A stretch of DNA of 64,000 nucleotides from Pseudomonas sp. Tri1. GTDB lineage: Bacteria; Pseudomonadota; Gammaproteobacteria; Pseudomonadales; Pseudomonadaceae. A program made the position numbers and the translations under genes. The stretch is from positions 3,766,001-3,830,000 of the forward strand of contig NZ_CP072913.1 of the NCBI RefSeq assembly GCF_017968885.1, read 5' to 3'. This document shows, piece after piece, positions 9,575-17,945 of the stretch. The notes beneath the pieces were generated by a model, which saw only the letters and a list, made by a program, of their open reading frames with translations, was not told the origin of the DNA and ran no database searches. The stretch's first letter is position 1. Each line of letters starts with the position of its first letter.

Positions 9575-11314
9575 ATGAGCTTGTTCAAACGCAGCAAAAC
9601 GACTGCGAAAGGTTTCGACTGGGCCGGGCTGGGCTGGCTTTTTCTGTTCTTCTGGTATTTCTCGGGTATTACCCAACTGCTGATTCTGCTAAGCGACACA
9701 TCCGGCTTCACGGGGTTTCGCCAGGCGTTCGTGATGAGTGCGGTGTGGCTGGCGCCTATGCTGCTATTCCCCGCCCGCACGCGCGTGCTCGCTGCGTTGA
9801 TTGGCGTGGTGCTGTGGGCCTGCTCCATGGCCAGCCTCGGCTACTTCTTCATATACCAACAGGAATTCTCCCAGAGCGTCATCTTCATCATGTTCGAATC
9901 GAACGTGTCTGAAGCTGGCGAGTACCTGACGCAGTATTTTGCCTGGTGGATGGTGGCGGCTTTCCTGGCCCATACCGTCGTCGGCTATTGGCTCTGGACT
10001 CGGCTGCGTCCGGTGTACCTGCCCCGAGGCCAGGCCTGGGTGGCAGCCGTCGTGATTGTGGGGGCCGTGGTCGGGTACCCGCTGGTCAAGCAAACCCTGC
10101 GTACCGGCGATTTCGCCGGTGGCCTGGAGAAGTTCGAAGATCGCATCGAGCCCGCCGTGCCGTGGCAAATGCTGGTGGCTTATCGTCGCTATGGTGAGCA
10201 GCTGGAGAACATGCAAGGCATGTTGCACAGCGCCAGCAAGATCAAGCCCCTGAGCAACCTCAAGGACGCCATGGCTGACCAGCCGGCAACACTGGTGCTG
10301 GTGATCGGCGAGTCCACCAACCGCCAGCGCATGAGCCTTTATGGCTACCCGCGGGAAACCACACCGGAGCTGGACAAGCTCAAGGACCAGCTGTCGGTTT
10401 TCGACAACGTCATCACACCGCGCCCCTATACCATCGAAGCGCTGCAACAGGTGCTGACGTTCGCTGACGAAGAGAACCCGGATCTGTACCTGAGCACGCC
10501 ATCGCTGGTGAGCATGATGAAGCAGGCCGGCTACAAGACCTTCTGGATCACCAACCAGCAGACCATGACCAAGCGCAACACCATGCTCACGACCTTCTCC
10601 CAACAGGCCGATGAGCAGGTGTACCTGAACAACAACCGCAACCAGAACGCCGCGCAATACGATGGCGACGTGATCGAACCGTTCAACAAAGCCTTGGCCG
10701 ACAGCGCACCGCGCAAGCTGATCGTGGTGCACCTGCTCGGTACTCATATGAGTTACCAGTATCGTTATCCGCCGACCTTCAACAAGTTCACCGACCGCCA
10801 AGGCGTGCCCGCTGGCGTGAGTGACGATCAGGTGCCGACCTACAACAGTTACGATAATGCGGTGCTGTACAACGACTTTGTGGTGTCCAGCCTGATCAAG
10901 GACTACGCCAAGACCGACCCTAATGGCTTCCTGCTGTACCTGTCGGACCACGGTGAAGACGTGTTCGACTCACTGGGCCATAACACCTTGGGCCGCAACG
11001 AAGCCAAGCCGACCGCGCCGATGTACACCATTCCGTTCATGGCCTGGGCCTCGCCGAAGTGGCGCGAAAGCCATGACTGGAACCTTGCCGGTGACCTGTC
11101 ACGGCCCTACAGCAGCTCCCATCTGATCCACACCTGGGCAGACCTGGCCGGTTTGAGTTTTGATGAGCTGGACCACAGCAAGAGCCTGGTCAGCGCGGAC
11201 TTCAAGGCTCGCCCGCTGTTGATCGGCAACCCTTACGAAAGCCAGCACAAGGGGTTGATCGACTTCAGCCTGATGAAGCCCAAGGCGCCGGTGGCTGAGG
11301 TTGTGCAGAAATAA
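9575..11314 (+). CDS. cptA: Phosphoethanolamine transferase, CptA/EptC type
   Basis: A 579-residue inner-membrane enzyme that transfers phosphoethanolamine from phosphatidylethanolamine to lipopolysaccharide, likely the heptose core by analogy with Escherichia coli CptA. About five membrane helices occupy residues 15-180, and a periplasmic sulfatase-fold domain follows. Zinc and nucleophile motifs are present: LVLVIGEST with the nucleophile Thr region, SRxxLYGYPRETTPE-like MSLYGYPRETTPE, and LYLSDHGED. The sequence tracks E. coli CptA closely from my memory, including WITNQQTMT and LLGTHMSYQYRYP. I take ATG 9575 because GGAG at 9565-9568 is well spaced; TTG 9572 is possible. A terminator hairpin follows. 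Confidence 0.9.
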   Translation: MSLFKRSKTTAKGFDWAGLGWLFLFFWYFSGITQLLILLSDTSGFTGFRQAFVMSAVWLAPMLLFPARTRVLAALIGVVLWACSMASLGYFFIYQQEFSQSVIFIMFESNVSEAGEYLTQYFAWWMVAAFLAHTVVGYWLWTRLRPVYLPRGQAWVAAVVIVGAVVGYPLVKQTLRTGDFAGGLEKFEDRIEPAVPWQMLVAYRRYGEQLENMQGMLHSASKIKPLSNLKDAMADQPATLVLVIGESTNRQRMSLYGYPRETTPELDKLKDQLSVFDNVITPRPYTIEALQQVLTFADEENPDLYLSTPSLVSMMKQAGYKTFWITNQQTMTKRNTMLTTFSQQADEQVYLNNNRNQNAAQYDGDVIEPFNKALADSAPRKLIVVHLLGTHMSYQYRYPPTFNKFTDRQGVPAGVSDDQVPTYNSYDNAVLYNDFVVSSLIKDYAKTDPNGFLLYLSDHGEDVFDSLGHNTLGRNEAKPTAPMYTIPFMAWASPKWRESHDWNLAGDLSRPYSSSHLIHTWADLAGLSFDELDHSKSLVSADFKARPLLIGNPYESQHKGLIDFSLMKPKAPVAEVVQK

Positions 11315-11348
11315 CTGCACCTACAGGTAATGCTTTTCGCTTAGGGAA

Positions 11349-11385
11349 AACGGCGCTTCTCTTATAGGACAAGCGTCGTTTTTTT
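11349..11385 (+). terminator. Rho-independent terminator after cptA
   Basis: AACGGCGCTT pairs with AAGCGTCGTT (one mismatch) around a loop of about 11 bases and is followed by a run of Ts (to 11385). It lies 35 bases after the cptA stop. The leftward GNAT gene ends shortly to the right. Confidence 0.8.
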
Positions 11386-11407
11386 GGATTGTGTTATGGG
11401 CTTGCTT

Positions 11408-11902
11408 TTAAAGGGGCTTTATCCAAAACAACATACGCCCGTGGGCTGGGTCGAACATGCCAGCGGAAAAACCAAATTTGGCGTAACTGCCCTGGGCCAC
11501 GGCATTCCCCTCAAGCACCTCCAGAGTGATCTTGCAGCAACCGCGCTGGCGGGCAATGTCCTCGACTTTCTGCAACATCTTCTGGCTCAGCCCGAGCCCG
11601 CGAAAATCCTTCATTACCGCCACATCGTGGATATTGACCAGCGGCCGGCAGGCAAAGGTGGAAAAACCTTCGAAGCAGTTGACCAGCCCCGCCGGTTCGC
11701 CGTTGACGAAAGCCAGCACGCTGAACGCATGGGGGCGCTTGGCCAGTTCCTCGGGCAGGTGCAGCAGCACCTCGGCGGGCAGCGAGTGGCCACCCCCCAT
11801 TGGATCCTCTGCATAGCCATTGAGCACGTGGCAGATTGCTTCGGCATGAACCGGGTTGGTGTAGCTGGCTTGCAGTACAAGAATGTCCTTGGCTTCTTCC
11901 AT
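11408..11902 (-). CDS. GNAT-family N-acetyltransferase
   Basis: A 164-residue cytosolic acetyltransferase using acetyl-CoA; the acceptor is unknown. The GNAT fold is shown by the acetyl-CoA pyrophosphate loop DFRGLGLSQKML in the middle, preceded by a strand ending in IHDVAVM. The C-terminal LEVLEGNAVAQGSYAKFGF segment matches the usual N-x-x-A-x-x-x-Y-x-x-x-G-F pattern. I choose ATG 11902 (MEEAKD); a GTG at 11917 would add five residues, and neither has a perfect ribosome site. The gene is downstream of the ZapE-type ATPase gene on the same strand, 57 bases away. Confidence 0.85.
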   Translation of the reverse strand: MEEAKDILVLQASYTNPVHAEAICHVLNGYAEDPMGGGHSLPAEVLLHLPEELAKRPHAFSVLAFVNGEPAGLVNCFEGFSTFACRPLVNIHDVAVMKDFRGLGLSQKMLQKVEDIARQRGCCKITLEVLEGNAVAQGSYAKFGFSAGMFDPAHGRMLFWIKPL

Positions 11903-11959
11903 GACCTTCCATCTCACTTCGGTAGTACCGACGGCTTGAGGTCGTCGGCGGGATATAGG

Positions 11960-13081
11960 TCAGGCGGGCTGACCAAAACGTTGCAATTGCATTTCCTGGA
12001 GGCGACTGAGGGTACGGCGAAACGGGAATTGCAGATAGCCCTCGGTATACAACTGATCCATCGCCACCTGGGCCGAAAGGTACAGCGGCACCTTGCGGTC
12101 ATAGCACTCGTCGACCAGCGCGATGAAACGCCGTACACCATCGTCATGCACCGACAATTGTGGCAGTTCGCGATCACCGGCCACCACTCGCTCGACACCG
12201 TCTTCCGTGCCACGAGCAATGCGCCCTTCGCGCTGTTCGGCGCTCAGGCAGGGTACGTCACTGAGCAGGATGACCTTGAAACGGTCGCACAGGGCCATGA
12301 AATCCACGGCCGAAAACGGTTGCTCACATAGGTCCGGGTAACGGCTCCAGAGCACCGTTTCACTGGCCTGGACCGGTTCAAGCAGACGATGACCGACATT
12401 GATCGGCTCGCTGCTCAGTGTCTGCCCTGCCGTCAGTTGGCCAAAGACATCACCCAACGGTTCGGGTTGCCCAGGTTCGCGCAGCCAGTAGCGCTGCTGC
12501 AACTGGCCCGGATGCTGGCGATGGTCTTGCCATCCGTTGACCGGCACGACTTGCATGTGCTGCTTGATCGCAGTGATGGTCGGCATGAACCGTTCACGGT
12601 TGTGGCCGTTGGCGTAGAGCTCCTCCGGCGGCAGGTTGGAGGTGCTCACCACCACCATGCCCTGTTCGAACATCACTTGGAACAGCCGGCCAAGGATGAT
12701 GGCATCGCCGATGTCGCTGACAAACAATTCGTCGAAACACAGCACCCGCACTTCTGCACTCAACTCCCGGGCCAGGGCTTGTAAAGGGTCCGGTGTGCCA
12801 GTGAGCTGGAACGAGCGCTGATGCACCCAGGCCATGAAGTGGTGGAAGTGCTGACGGCGGGCTGGCACCTTGAGGCTTTCATAGAAGCGATCCATCAGCC
12901 AGGTCTTGCCGCGCCCGACCGGGCCCCAAAGATAAACGCCCTTGATCGACCTGCGGCCCTCGTGCACCGCCTTGTGGCATTGCTCCAAGGCCATGATGGC
13001 CAACTCCTGGGCTTCGTCCTGGACAAAACCGTGGTGTTTGATGGCATGCTGCCAGGCACTCAAGGGGGAGTCGAAAGTCAT
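11960..13081 (-). CDS. zapE: AFG1/ZapE-family ATPase
   Basis: A 373-residue AFG1-like P-loop ATPase. Walker A is GPVGRGKT (53-60) and Walker B is VLCFDELF (D117, E118). The conserved STSNLPPEELY segment is the sensor region. ZapE in E. coli associates with the Z ring under stress; mitochondrial AFG1 helps in membrane protein turnover. The usual Pseudomonas zapE sits near rplM-rpsI, and this copy does not, so it may be a paralogue with another role. ATG 13081 was chosen because the upstream in-frame extension to 13207 overlaps a repeat and is basic, low-complexity sequence. Confidence 0.85.
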   Translation of the reverse strand: MTFDSPLSAWQHAIKHHGFVQDEAQELAIMALEQCHKAVHEGRRSIKGVYLWGPVGRGKTWLMDRFYESLKVPARRQHFHHFMAWVHQRSFQLTGTPDPLQALARELSAEVRVLCFDELFVSDIGDAIILGRLFQVMFEQGMVVVSTSNLPPEELYANGHNRERFMPTITAIKQHMQVVPVNGWQDHRQHPGQLQQRYWLREPGQPEPLGDVFGQLTAGQTLSSEPINVGHRLLEPVQASETVLWSRYPDLCEQPFSAVDFMALCDRFKVILLSDVPCLSAEQREGRIARGTEDGVERVVAGDRELPQLSVHDDGVRRFIALVDECYDRKVPLYLSAQVAMDQLYTEGYLQFPFRRTLSRLQEMQLQRFGQPA

Positions 13082-13153
13082 ACGGCCCAGGTCCGGGAAA
13101 TGAAGGTGGGGAGTATGCCACGACGGACGACCTGGGGAACCCTGCACAGAGCC

Positions 13154-13198
13154 CCTGCGGCGAGGGGATCCAGCGAAACCAAATCCCCTCGCCACAAC
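13154..13198. repeat. Short GTGGCGAGGGGAT-type inverted repeat
   Basis: CCTGCGGCGAGGGGAT faces AATCCCCTCGCCACAAC across about 14 bases. It is the same family as the repeat at 9236-9420 but compact. It lies upstream of the ATPase gene and downstream of the SnoaL-like gene. Confidence 0.75.
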
Positions 13199-13225
13199 AG
13201 TGTTCACATAACCGGGTGCAGAACG

Positions 13226-13567
13226 CTAGATCGAGATATCCAGCCGACTGATCTTGCCTTGCTCATCGAGGCGGAAGGTATAGCGCAGCTCCAGCGGGCT
13301 GCCGGGAAAGGTGCCTGAGATCAGGTTATGCACCAGCACCTTGCCGGTTCGTTGCTGCACATTGAGCACTTGCACCTTGGGCTGGTAGCGCCGCGCGGCG
13401 TCTTCCATCCATTGGGCGATGGCCTGGGTACCGGCCCGGTGCTGGCCTTCATCGAATACGTTGGCATCCTCGGCGAAGAAACGCGTCACCGCCGAACTGT
13501 CACGGGCATTGGCGGCCGCGATGTAGCCGGCGATGGCCGGGGCCAGGGAAGAGACGGGATTGGACAT
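13226..13567 (-). CDS. SnoaL-like / nuclear transport factor 2-fold protein
   Basis: A 113-residue protein of the NTF2-like superfamily. An N-terminal helix (AIAGYIAAANARDSSAVTRF) leads to the F-A-E-D-A-x-V-x-D motif (FFAEDANVFDEGQ), then IAQWM and a four-strand sheet ending RYTFRLDEQGKISRLDI. Members are often small isomerases or ligand-binding proteins; here the substrate is unknown. AAGGAGCCCCACC precedes the ATG at 13567, giving a firm start. It is followed on the same strand by the ATPase gene and preceded by the WYL regulator gene 51 bases upstream, so the two may be co-transcribed. Confidence 0.85.
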   Translation of the reverse strand: MSNPVSSLAPAIAGYIAAANARDSSAVTRFFAEDANVFDEGQHRAGTQAIAQWMEDAARRYQPKVQVLNVQQRTGKVLVHNLISGTFPGSPLELRYTFRLDEQGKISRLDISI

Positions 13568-13618
13568 GGTGGGGCTCCTTGTTTTATCGATCTGGCGCCA
13601 TGCTAGAACAGCCCTGTG

Positions 13619-14335
13619 TCAGTTTTTGTCAGGAGTGAAGCGGCCGTTTTCATCCAGTTCCATCAGCTTGAACCAGGCACGCAACCAGTCACTGCGCCTG
13701 CCGGGATAACGCTCGCCCTGTTCGGTGGCCGAGGCGATGCGGTCGGTGCGAAAGGTCCGATAGGCGCCGCGCAATTCGCACCAGGCCACCACTACCCGCG
13801 CCTCATTGAAAAAGCCCAGGGCCAGCGGCCAGATCAAGCGCTGGCTCGGGGTTTTGTTCACATCGGCGTAATCGATGTGTAACTTGGCCTGCGTGCGGAT
13901 GGCCTGGCGATAGACATTCAGCTCCACCGTATTCTGCGGATAGCCACAGCCAGGCGGCCCGGGCAGCACCGTGGGATTGCGCAAGGCGTCCCGCACGTCA
14001 GGGGCCAGCACCGCCGCGACTTTGGCCAATGCATCGGCGGCGGCCTTGCCCAACACGTCGTCACCACGCTGATCGACGTAGCGCAAGCCCAGCACAATGG
14101 CCTCGATTTCATCGGCAGTGAACATCAAGGGTGGCAGGAACAAGCCGCTGCGCAACACATAACCAATGCCCGCTTCCCCCTGGATCGGCGCACCGAGGGC
14201 CGAGAGTTCGGCGATGTCACGATAGAGCGTACGCTCGGAGACTTTCAGCTCGGCCGCCAAGGTCGCGGCGGTGACCGGGCAGCGTTTGCCCCGCAAGACT
14301 TGCAGCAGAGTGAGCAGCCGAGTGGTACGCGACAC
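13619..14335 (-). CDS. YafY-type HTH/WYL-domain transcriptional regulator
   Basis: A 238-residue regulator. Residues 1-60 form a winged helix of the HTH_11 type (LLTLLQVLRGKRCPVTAATL, then VSERTLYRDIAELSALGAPI). From about 140 the WYL domain follows (LHIDYADVNK, PLALGFFNEARVVVAWCELR). WYL domains sense ligands such as nucleic acids or small molecules in several regulators. The start is GTG at 14335. The adjacent NTF2-fold gene, 51 bases downstream, is a likely co-transcribed partner, a pairing frequent for YafY regulators. Confidence 0.88.
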   Translation of the reverse strand: MSRTTRLLTLLQVLRGKRCPVTAATLAAELKVSERTLYRDIAELSALGAPIQGEAGIGYVLRSGLFLPPLMFTADEIEAIVLGLRYVDQRGDDVLGKAAADALAKVAAVLAPDVRDALRNPTVLPGPPGCGYPQNTVELNVYRQAIRTQAKLHIDYADVNKTPSQRLIWPLALGFFNEARVVVAWCELRGAYRTFRTDRIASATEQGERYPGRRSDWLRAWFKLMELDENGRFTPDKN

Positions 14336-14441
14336 GATGGCGATCCGGAAGGAAAAAGTTGACGCAGATTAGCAGAGGCTGGTGTCAGAAACTGTCAGGA
14401 GCACTTTGCTATAGAGTGCATAACCGGGTGAAGCCCGCTTT

Positions 14442-14536
14442 CTGTGGCGAGGCAGCTTGCTCCCGCTTGGTTGTAGAGCAATCGCAAAAGCCAGGGGCTG
14501 CTGCGCAGCCCAGCGGGAGCAACGCCCTCGCCACAA
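14442..14536. repeat. Mosaic repeat with GTGGCGAGG ends and REP-like core
   Basis: CTGTGGCGAGG and CCTCGCCACA form the outer arms; inside are AGCTTGCTCCCGCT and AGCGGGAGCAA arms around a central hairpin (ggggctgctgcgcagccc). It therefore combines outer ends of one repeat family with a core resembling another. It occupies the intergenic space before the LEA-type lipoprotein gene. Confidence 0.75.
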
Positions 14537-14634
14537 AATCTCCCTCGCCATAGGGGTTTGCGGTTGCCTTGAGACGTGGTGGTATCGTGCCCATCAGTGT
14601 TCCGAGTTTTTCTCCATCTCTTGAGAGTTTATCC

Positions 14635-15105
14635 ATGCGCAGAATCCTCGGCTTGTCCCTTTTCCTGATGTTGCTCAGCTTGAGCGCCTGCGCCCTCTTC
14701 CCGCACCGGGATCCGTTGAACATCAACGTGGTCGGCATCGAACCATTGCCCAGCCAGGAGCTGGAGATGCGCTTTGCCGTCAAGCTGCGCTTGCAGAACC
14801 CCAACGAAACCGCCATCGACTACAACGGCGTGGCCCTGGACCTGGAGGTCAACGGGCGTACCTTGGCATCGGGTGTCAGCGACCAGAGCGGTACCATTGC
14901 GCGCTTTTCCGAAGCGGTGCTGAGCGTGCCGGTGAGCATTTCGGCGTTTTCCGTGCTGCGTCAGACCCTGGGCCTGAGCCAGACCCAAAGCCTGAATAAC
15001 CTGCCCTATGTGCTCAAGGGCAAGCTCGCCGGCGGCGTGTTCGGCACCATGCGTTTCGTCGACCGCGGCACCCTGGACTTGCCAGGCTCCGCGGCCACCT
15101 GGTGA
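14635..15105 (+). CDS. LEA type 2 (WHy-domain) lipoprotein
   Basis: A 156-residue predicted lipoprotein. The N-terminal hydrophobic segment ends in the lipobox LSAC with Cys19, then ALFPHRDP. The rest matches the late-embryogenesis-abundant 2 / water-stress-hypersensitive fold: NVVGIEPLPSQELEMRFAV, RLQNPNETAIDYNGVALDLE with the conserved N-P-N, then VNGRTLASGVS. Family members are small beta-sandwich proteins of unknown biochemical role, linked to desiccation in plants. Without Asp at +2 it should be sorted to the outer membrane. The start at 14635 is set by the signal peptide. Its stop codon directly abuts that of the convergent nitrilase gene. Confidence 0.85.
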   Translation: MRRILGLSLFLMLLSLSACALFPHRDPLNINVVGIEPLPSQELEMRFAVKLRLQNPNETAIDYNGVALDLEVNGRTLASGVSDQSGTIARFSEAVLSVPVSISAFSVLRQTLGLSQTQSLNNLPYVLKGKLAGGVFGTMRFVDRGTLDLPGSAATW

Positions 15106-16029
15106 TCAAGCGGTAAATCGCACGCCGGGCTTGGCGCGCTCATCCACCACCAGCTCGAACACGTCCGGCCTGGCATAGTGCCCGACCACGTCATAGTCGT
15201 AGCGCGCCCGCACCAGTTCATCGGTATCGATTTCGGCGGTCAATAGCCCGGCCGTGTCTTTCAGCGGCCCAGCCAGTACATCGCCCATGGGCCCGACAAT
15301 CACACTGCCACCGGCAATCAACGGTCGCTCGGCCGGCCAATGGGCAACGTCGATGCCCAGCGCCTGTGGCGAGGCCTGGACCTGACAGGCGCTGACCACA
15401 AAACAACGGCCCTCATGGGCGATGTGACGCATGGTCACCTGCCACATCTCCCGCTCATCCACCGTCGGCGCACACCACACCTCGACGCCTTTGGCGTACA
15501 TCGCGGTGCGCAGCAACGGCATCATGTTTTCCCAACATACCGCAGCACCCACGCGCCCGACCTGGCTGTCGATCACCGGCAAGGTCGAACCGTCGCCCTT
15601 GCCCCAGATCAGCCGCTCAGTGCCGGTGGGCATCAGCTTGCGATGCTTGGCCACCAGGCCGGCCTCGGGCTCGAAGTACAGCGCCGTGCAGTACAAGGTG
15701 CTGCCGGCCCGCTCGATAACGCCCAACACCAAGCTAGCCCCGGTGCGCGCCGATAGCCCGGCCAACGCCTCGGTTTCAGCACCGGGTACGTCGATGGCAT
15801 TGGCAAAATACCGGGCAAACGCCTCGCGCCCCTCCGGCAGCCGGTAACCCAGTTGAGTCCCGAACCCCTCGCCCTTGGGATAGCCACCCAACAAGGCTTC
15901 GGGCATCACCACCAAACGGGCGCCAGCCTGGCGGATGGCGTCTTCATAGGAAAGGATCTGCGCCAGGGTCTCGTCCTTGCCGCCGGGCAACGAACCGATC
16001 TGCAGGGCAGCGACAATGGTTTTTGGCAT
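15106..16029 (-). CDS. Nitrilase (carbon-nitrogen hydrolase)
   Basis: A 307-residue enzyme expected to hydrolyse organic nitriles to the acid and ammonia. The catalytic triad is visible: Glu44 (MPEALLGGY), Lys131 (KHRKLMPT) and Cys165 (AVCWENMMP). The C-W-E-N-M-M-P context is typical of true nitrilases rather than amidases. The [10 protein letters not shown] segment is also characteristic. AAGGAGT sits 10 bases upstream of the ATG at 16029. A LysR gene starts 86 bases away in the opposite direction and is the probable regulator. Substrate (aliphatic or arylaliphatic nitrile) is not readable. Confidence 0.92.
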   Translation of the reverse strand: MPKTIVAALQIGSLPGGKDETLAQILSYEDAIRQAGARLVVMPEALLGGYPKGEGFGTQLGYRLPEGREAFARYFANAIDVPGAETEALAGLSARTGASLVLGVIERAGSTLYCTALYFEPEAGLVAKHRKLMPTGTERLIWGKGDGSTLPVIDSQVGRVGAAVCWENMMPLLRTAMYAKGVEVWCAPTVDEREMWQVTMRHIAHEGRCFVVSACQVQASPQALGIDVAHWPAERPLIAGGSVIVGPMGDVLAGPLKDTAGLLTAEIDTDELVRARYDYDVVGHYARPDVFELVVDERAKPGVRFTA

Positions 16030-16044
16030 GGTGTTCGACTCCTT

Positions 16045-16068
16045 GATAATCAGGTGTTGCTGATTCTC
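16045..16068. promoter_or_regulatory. Candidate LysR operator between nitrilase and regulator genes
   Basis: GATAATCAG (16045-16053) and CTGATTCTC (16060-16068) form a dyad with 6-base spacing and one mismatch in 9. It lies in the 85-base divergent interval close to the nitrilase ribosome site. LysR-type sites are imperfect dyads, usually T-N11-A; this one is near that layout but not exact. Confidence 0.4.
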
Positions 16069-16114
16069 AGGGGGCAGCCGATCATGAATAAAGCCCCGAT
16101 CGCTGCTAAATGAT

Positions 16115-17023
16115 ATGAGCCTTATGAATATCGCCGATGTCGACCTCAACCTGCTCAAAACCTTCGAAGCCCTGCACGATGAATCCAGCGCCAGCCGCGC
16201 CGCGTTGCGCTTGGGCGTGACCCAGTCGGCCATCAGTGCAGCCCTGCGCAGGCTTCGAAACCTGTACGACGATCAATTGTTCGTACGCACCGGGCGCGGC
16301 CTGGCACCGACCCTGCGGGCCAACCAGCTCAAACCGGTGATCAGCGATGCCTTGAACAAGTGCCGCCAGAGCCTGGCGATGGTCGACCCGGATGCTGGCC
16401 ATTACGAAGGCCGTTCGGTCATCGTCGGGCTGTCCGACGACTTCGAGATTGCCCATGGGCGACGCTTGATCGAGGAAGTGGCGCGACATGCGCCGGGGTT
16501 ACGCTTGATTTTTCGCCAGACCCACAGCCAGATCGTCGGCCGGGCCTTGATGGAGCGCAGCCTTGACCTGGCGATCGCGGCGGGAGGTTTCAGCGAAAGG
16601 TTACTCAGCCGCCAGGTATTGGGCGAAGGCGACTATGCCTGCCTGGTAGACCCGGCCAGCCTGACGCAGGGCCAGCAAAGCCTCTCCCTGGAAGCGTTCG
16701 TGGCCCGCGAACATGTGCTGGTGTCTTCCGGTGGCTTCATCGGCATTACCGACGAAGGGCTGGCCGGGCTCGGTCTGAGCCGGCGGGTATGCGCCTCGAC
16801 CACCCACTTTGCCGCGCTGCCGTTCCTGCTCAAGGGCAGCCAGGCGGTGGCGACCATTCCGACCCATGCCGCCCGGGCCATCGCGTCGCTCAGCGGCCTG
16901 GCATTGCTGCCCTGCCCCCTCGCCTTGCCGCGCTATCCCATTGAACTGGGCTGGCGAACCCACGCGCAAATGGATCCTGCGGTGGTCAAGGTTCGCGAGG
17001 CCATTGTCGCCACCTTCGCGTAA
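16115..17023 (+). CDS. LysR-family regulator, divergent from nitrilase
   Basis: A 302-residue LysR-type regulator. The N-terminal winged helix holds [20 protein letters not shown] and [17 protein letters not shown], the usual recognition helix. The effector domain follows from about residue 95 ([14 protein letters not shown]). The sequence style ([17 protein letters not shown]) is of the NodD/ToxR-like branch. The gene is divergent from the nitrilase gene, so it likely controls it and itself. ATG 16115 and ATG 16124 are both possible starts, neither with a strong ribosome site. Confidence 0.88.
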   Translation: MSLMNIADVDLNLLKTFEALHDESSASRAALRLGVTQSAISAALRRLRNLYDDQLFVRTGRGLAPTLRANQLKPVISDALNKCRQSLAMVDPDAGHYEGRSVIVGLSDDFEIAHGRRLIEEVARHAPGLRLIFRQTHSQIVGRALMERSLDLAIAAGGFSERLLSRQVLGEGDYACLVDPASLTQGQQSLSLEAFVAREHVLVSSGGFIGITDEGLAGLGLSRRVCASTTHFAALPFLLKGSQAVATIPTHAARAIASLSGLALLPCPLALPRYPIELGWRTHAQMDPAVVKVREAIVATFA

Positions 17024-17026
17024 AGC

Positions 17027-17281
17027 TTACTTGTTGGCGGCCATCAGCCGATTGACTTCACTGCGCACCATGTTGGCGTATTCGGGCGGCGACATGCCGT
17101 CCAGTTCGGCACGCACCCACTCGGACCACTTGCCCTTGCGCTTGGAGCGCTCGCCGAACAACCTGGCAGCGTCGCCCTTGGCCTTGCCCAGGTTGTTTTG
17201 CCACAGTTCAAAGAGTCGGGATTTTTCGTCTTCCAGCGCCGCGCGCTCGGCCAGGGGCTTGTCAGCCAGATTGAAGCTCAT
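17027..17281 (-). CDS. Small conserved hypothetical protein (84 aa)
   Basis: An 84-residue, charged, helical cytosolic protein with no membrane segment. It begins MSFNLADKPLAERAALEDEK and contains LFELWQNNLGKAKGDAARLF and WSEWVRAELDGMSPPEYANM. The ATG at 17281 follows a weak purine stretch (caggtaattccc on its strand). Its stop lies three bases from the LysR stop on the other strand. I recognise no named family. The abundance of Lys/Arg and Trp could suit binding to a partner protein or nucleic acid, but nothing shows it. Confidence 0.7.
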   Translation of the reverse strand: MSFNLADKPLAERAALEDEKSRLFELWQNNLGKAKGDAARLFGERSKRKGKWSEWVRAELDGMSPPEYANMVRSEVNRLMAANK

Positions 17282-17441
17282 GGGAATTACCTGTTGCGTA
17301 AATAGGCGCCATCTTACACCTTGCAGAGAAACGTCTTAACCACGATTTATGAAGGGTTGCGCTGCCAACGCTCTGCGCTGCAACTTTTACCCGGGCGCAA
17401 CACTCCATTGTTCACTGCCATCATCACCAAGGAGTACCTCA

Positions 17442-17759
17442 ATGGCTCGCAAAAGCACCGTGCAAACAAACGGAGAGCAGATCAAGGATCAAGCCTTCAG
17501 CGAACTGAAGGCACTGATTGAGGAATCGGAAAAGCTGCTCAAAAGCAGCGCCTCGCTGGTCGGCGAGGACGCCGAAGACCTGCGGGGCCAGATTTCCCAG
17601 AAACTGCAACAGGCCCTGGATTCGGTCGCCGAGGCTCGGGAGCGCACCCGGCCGATTGTCGATGCCACTGAGGTCTATATCGGCGGTCATCCATGGCAAA
17701 CCGTGGCGATTTCCGCCGGTTTCGGGCTGGTGGTGGGGTTGTTGCTCGGACGGCGTTAA
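17442..17759 (+). CDS. DUF883/ElaB-YqjD-like membrane-anchored protein
   Basis: A 105-residue protein with a long amphipathic helix (about 10-75, ELKALIEESEKLLKSSASLV and following) and a single C-terminal membrane anchor (VAISAGFGLVVGLLLGRR). This is the ElaB/YqjD/YgaM layout, in which E. coli YqjD tethers ribosomes to the membrane in stationary phase. The C-terminal G-x-x-x-G helix with a terminal RR is typical. Start ATG 17442 follows AAGGAGTACCTCA; an upstream in-frame ATG at 17349 lacks support. It is often stationary-phase expressed in relatives. Confidence 0.88.
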   Translation: MARKSTVQTNGEQIKDQAFSELKALIEESEKLLKSSASLVGEDAEDLRGQISQKLQQALDSVAEARERTRPIVDATEVYIGGHPWQTVAISAGFGLVVGLLLGRR

Positions 17760-17794
17760 GCGTTTGGCAAGAATTGAATGATCACAGCGACTAC

Positions 17795-17911
17795 CGATCG
17801 TTTCCCACGCTCCTGCGTGGGAACGTCGCCAGGGACGCTCCGCCTTCTACTTCTGAAAGGTGACGCAGAGCGCCACGGGATGCATTCCCACGCAGAGCGT
17901 GGGAACGATCG
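17795..17911. repeat. REP-like repeat of the GTTCCCACGCTCTGCGTGGGAA family
   Basis: CGATCGTTTCCCACGC at the left faces GCGTGGGAACGATCG at the right end, with additional internal arms (ggacgctccgcc, gacgcagagcgcc). It is clearly related to the element at 58565-58678, sharing the outer arms and the GACGCAGAG/CTCTGCGTC core. It is a different family from the GTGGGAGCGAGC REPs. Confidence 0.85.
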
Positions 17912-17945
17912 AATCCGCGCTCCCTCGCCACAAACATCCAATTGC

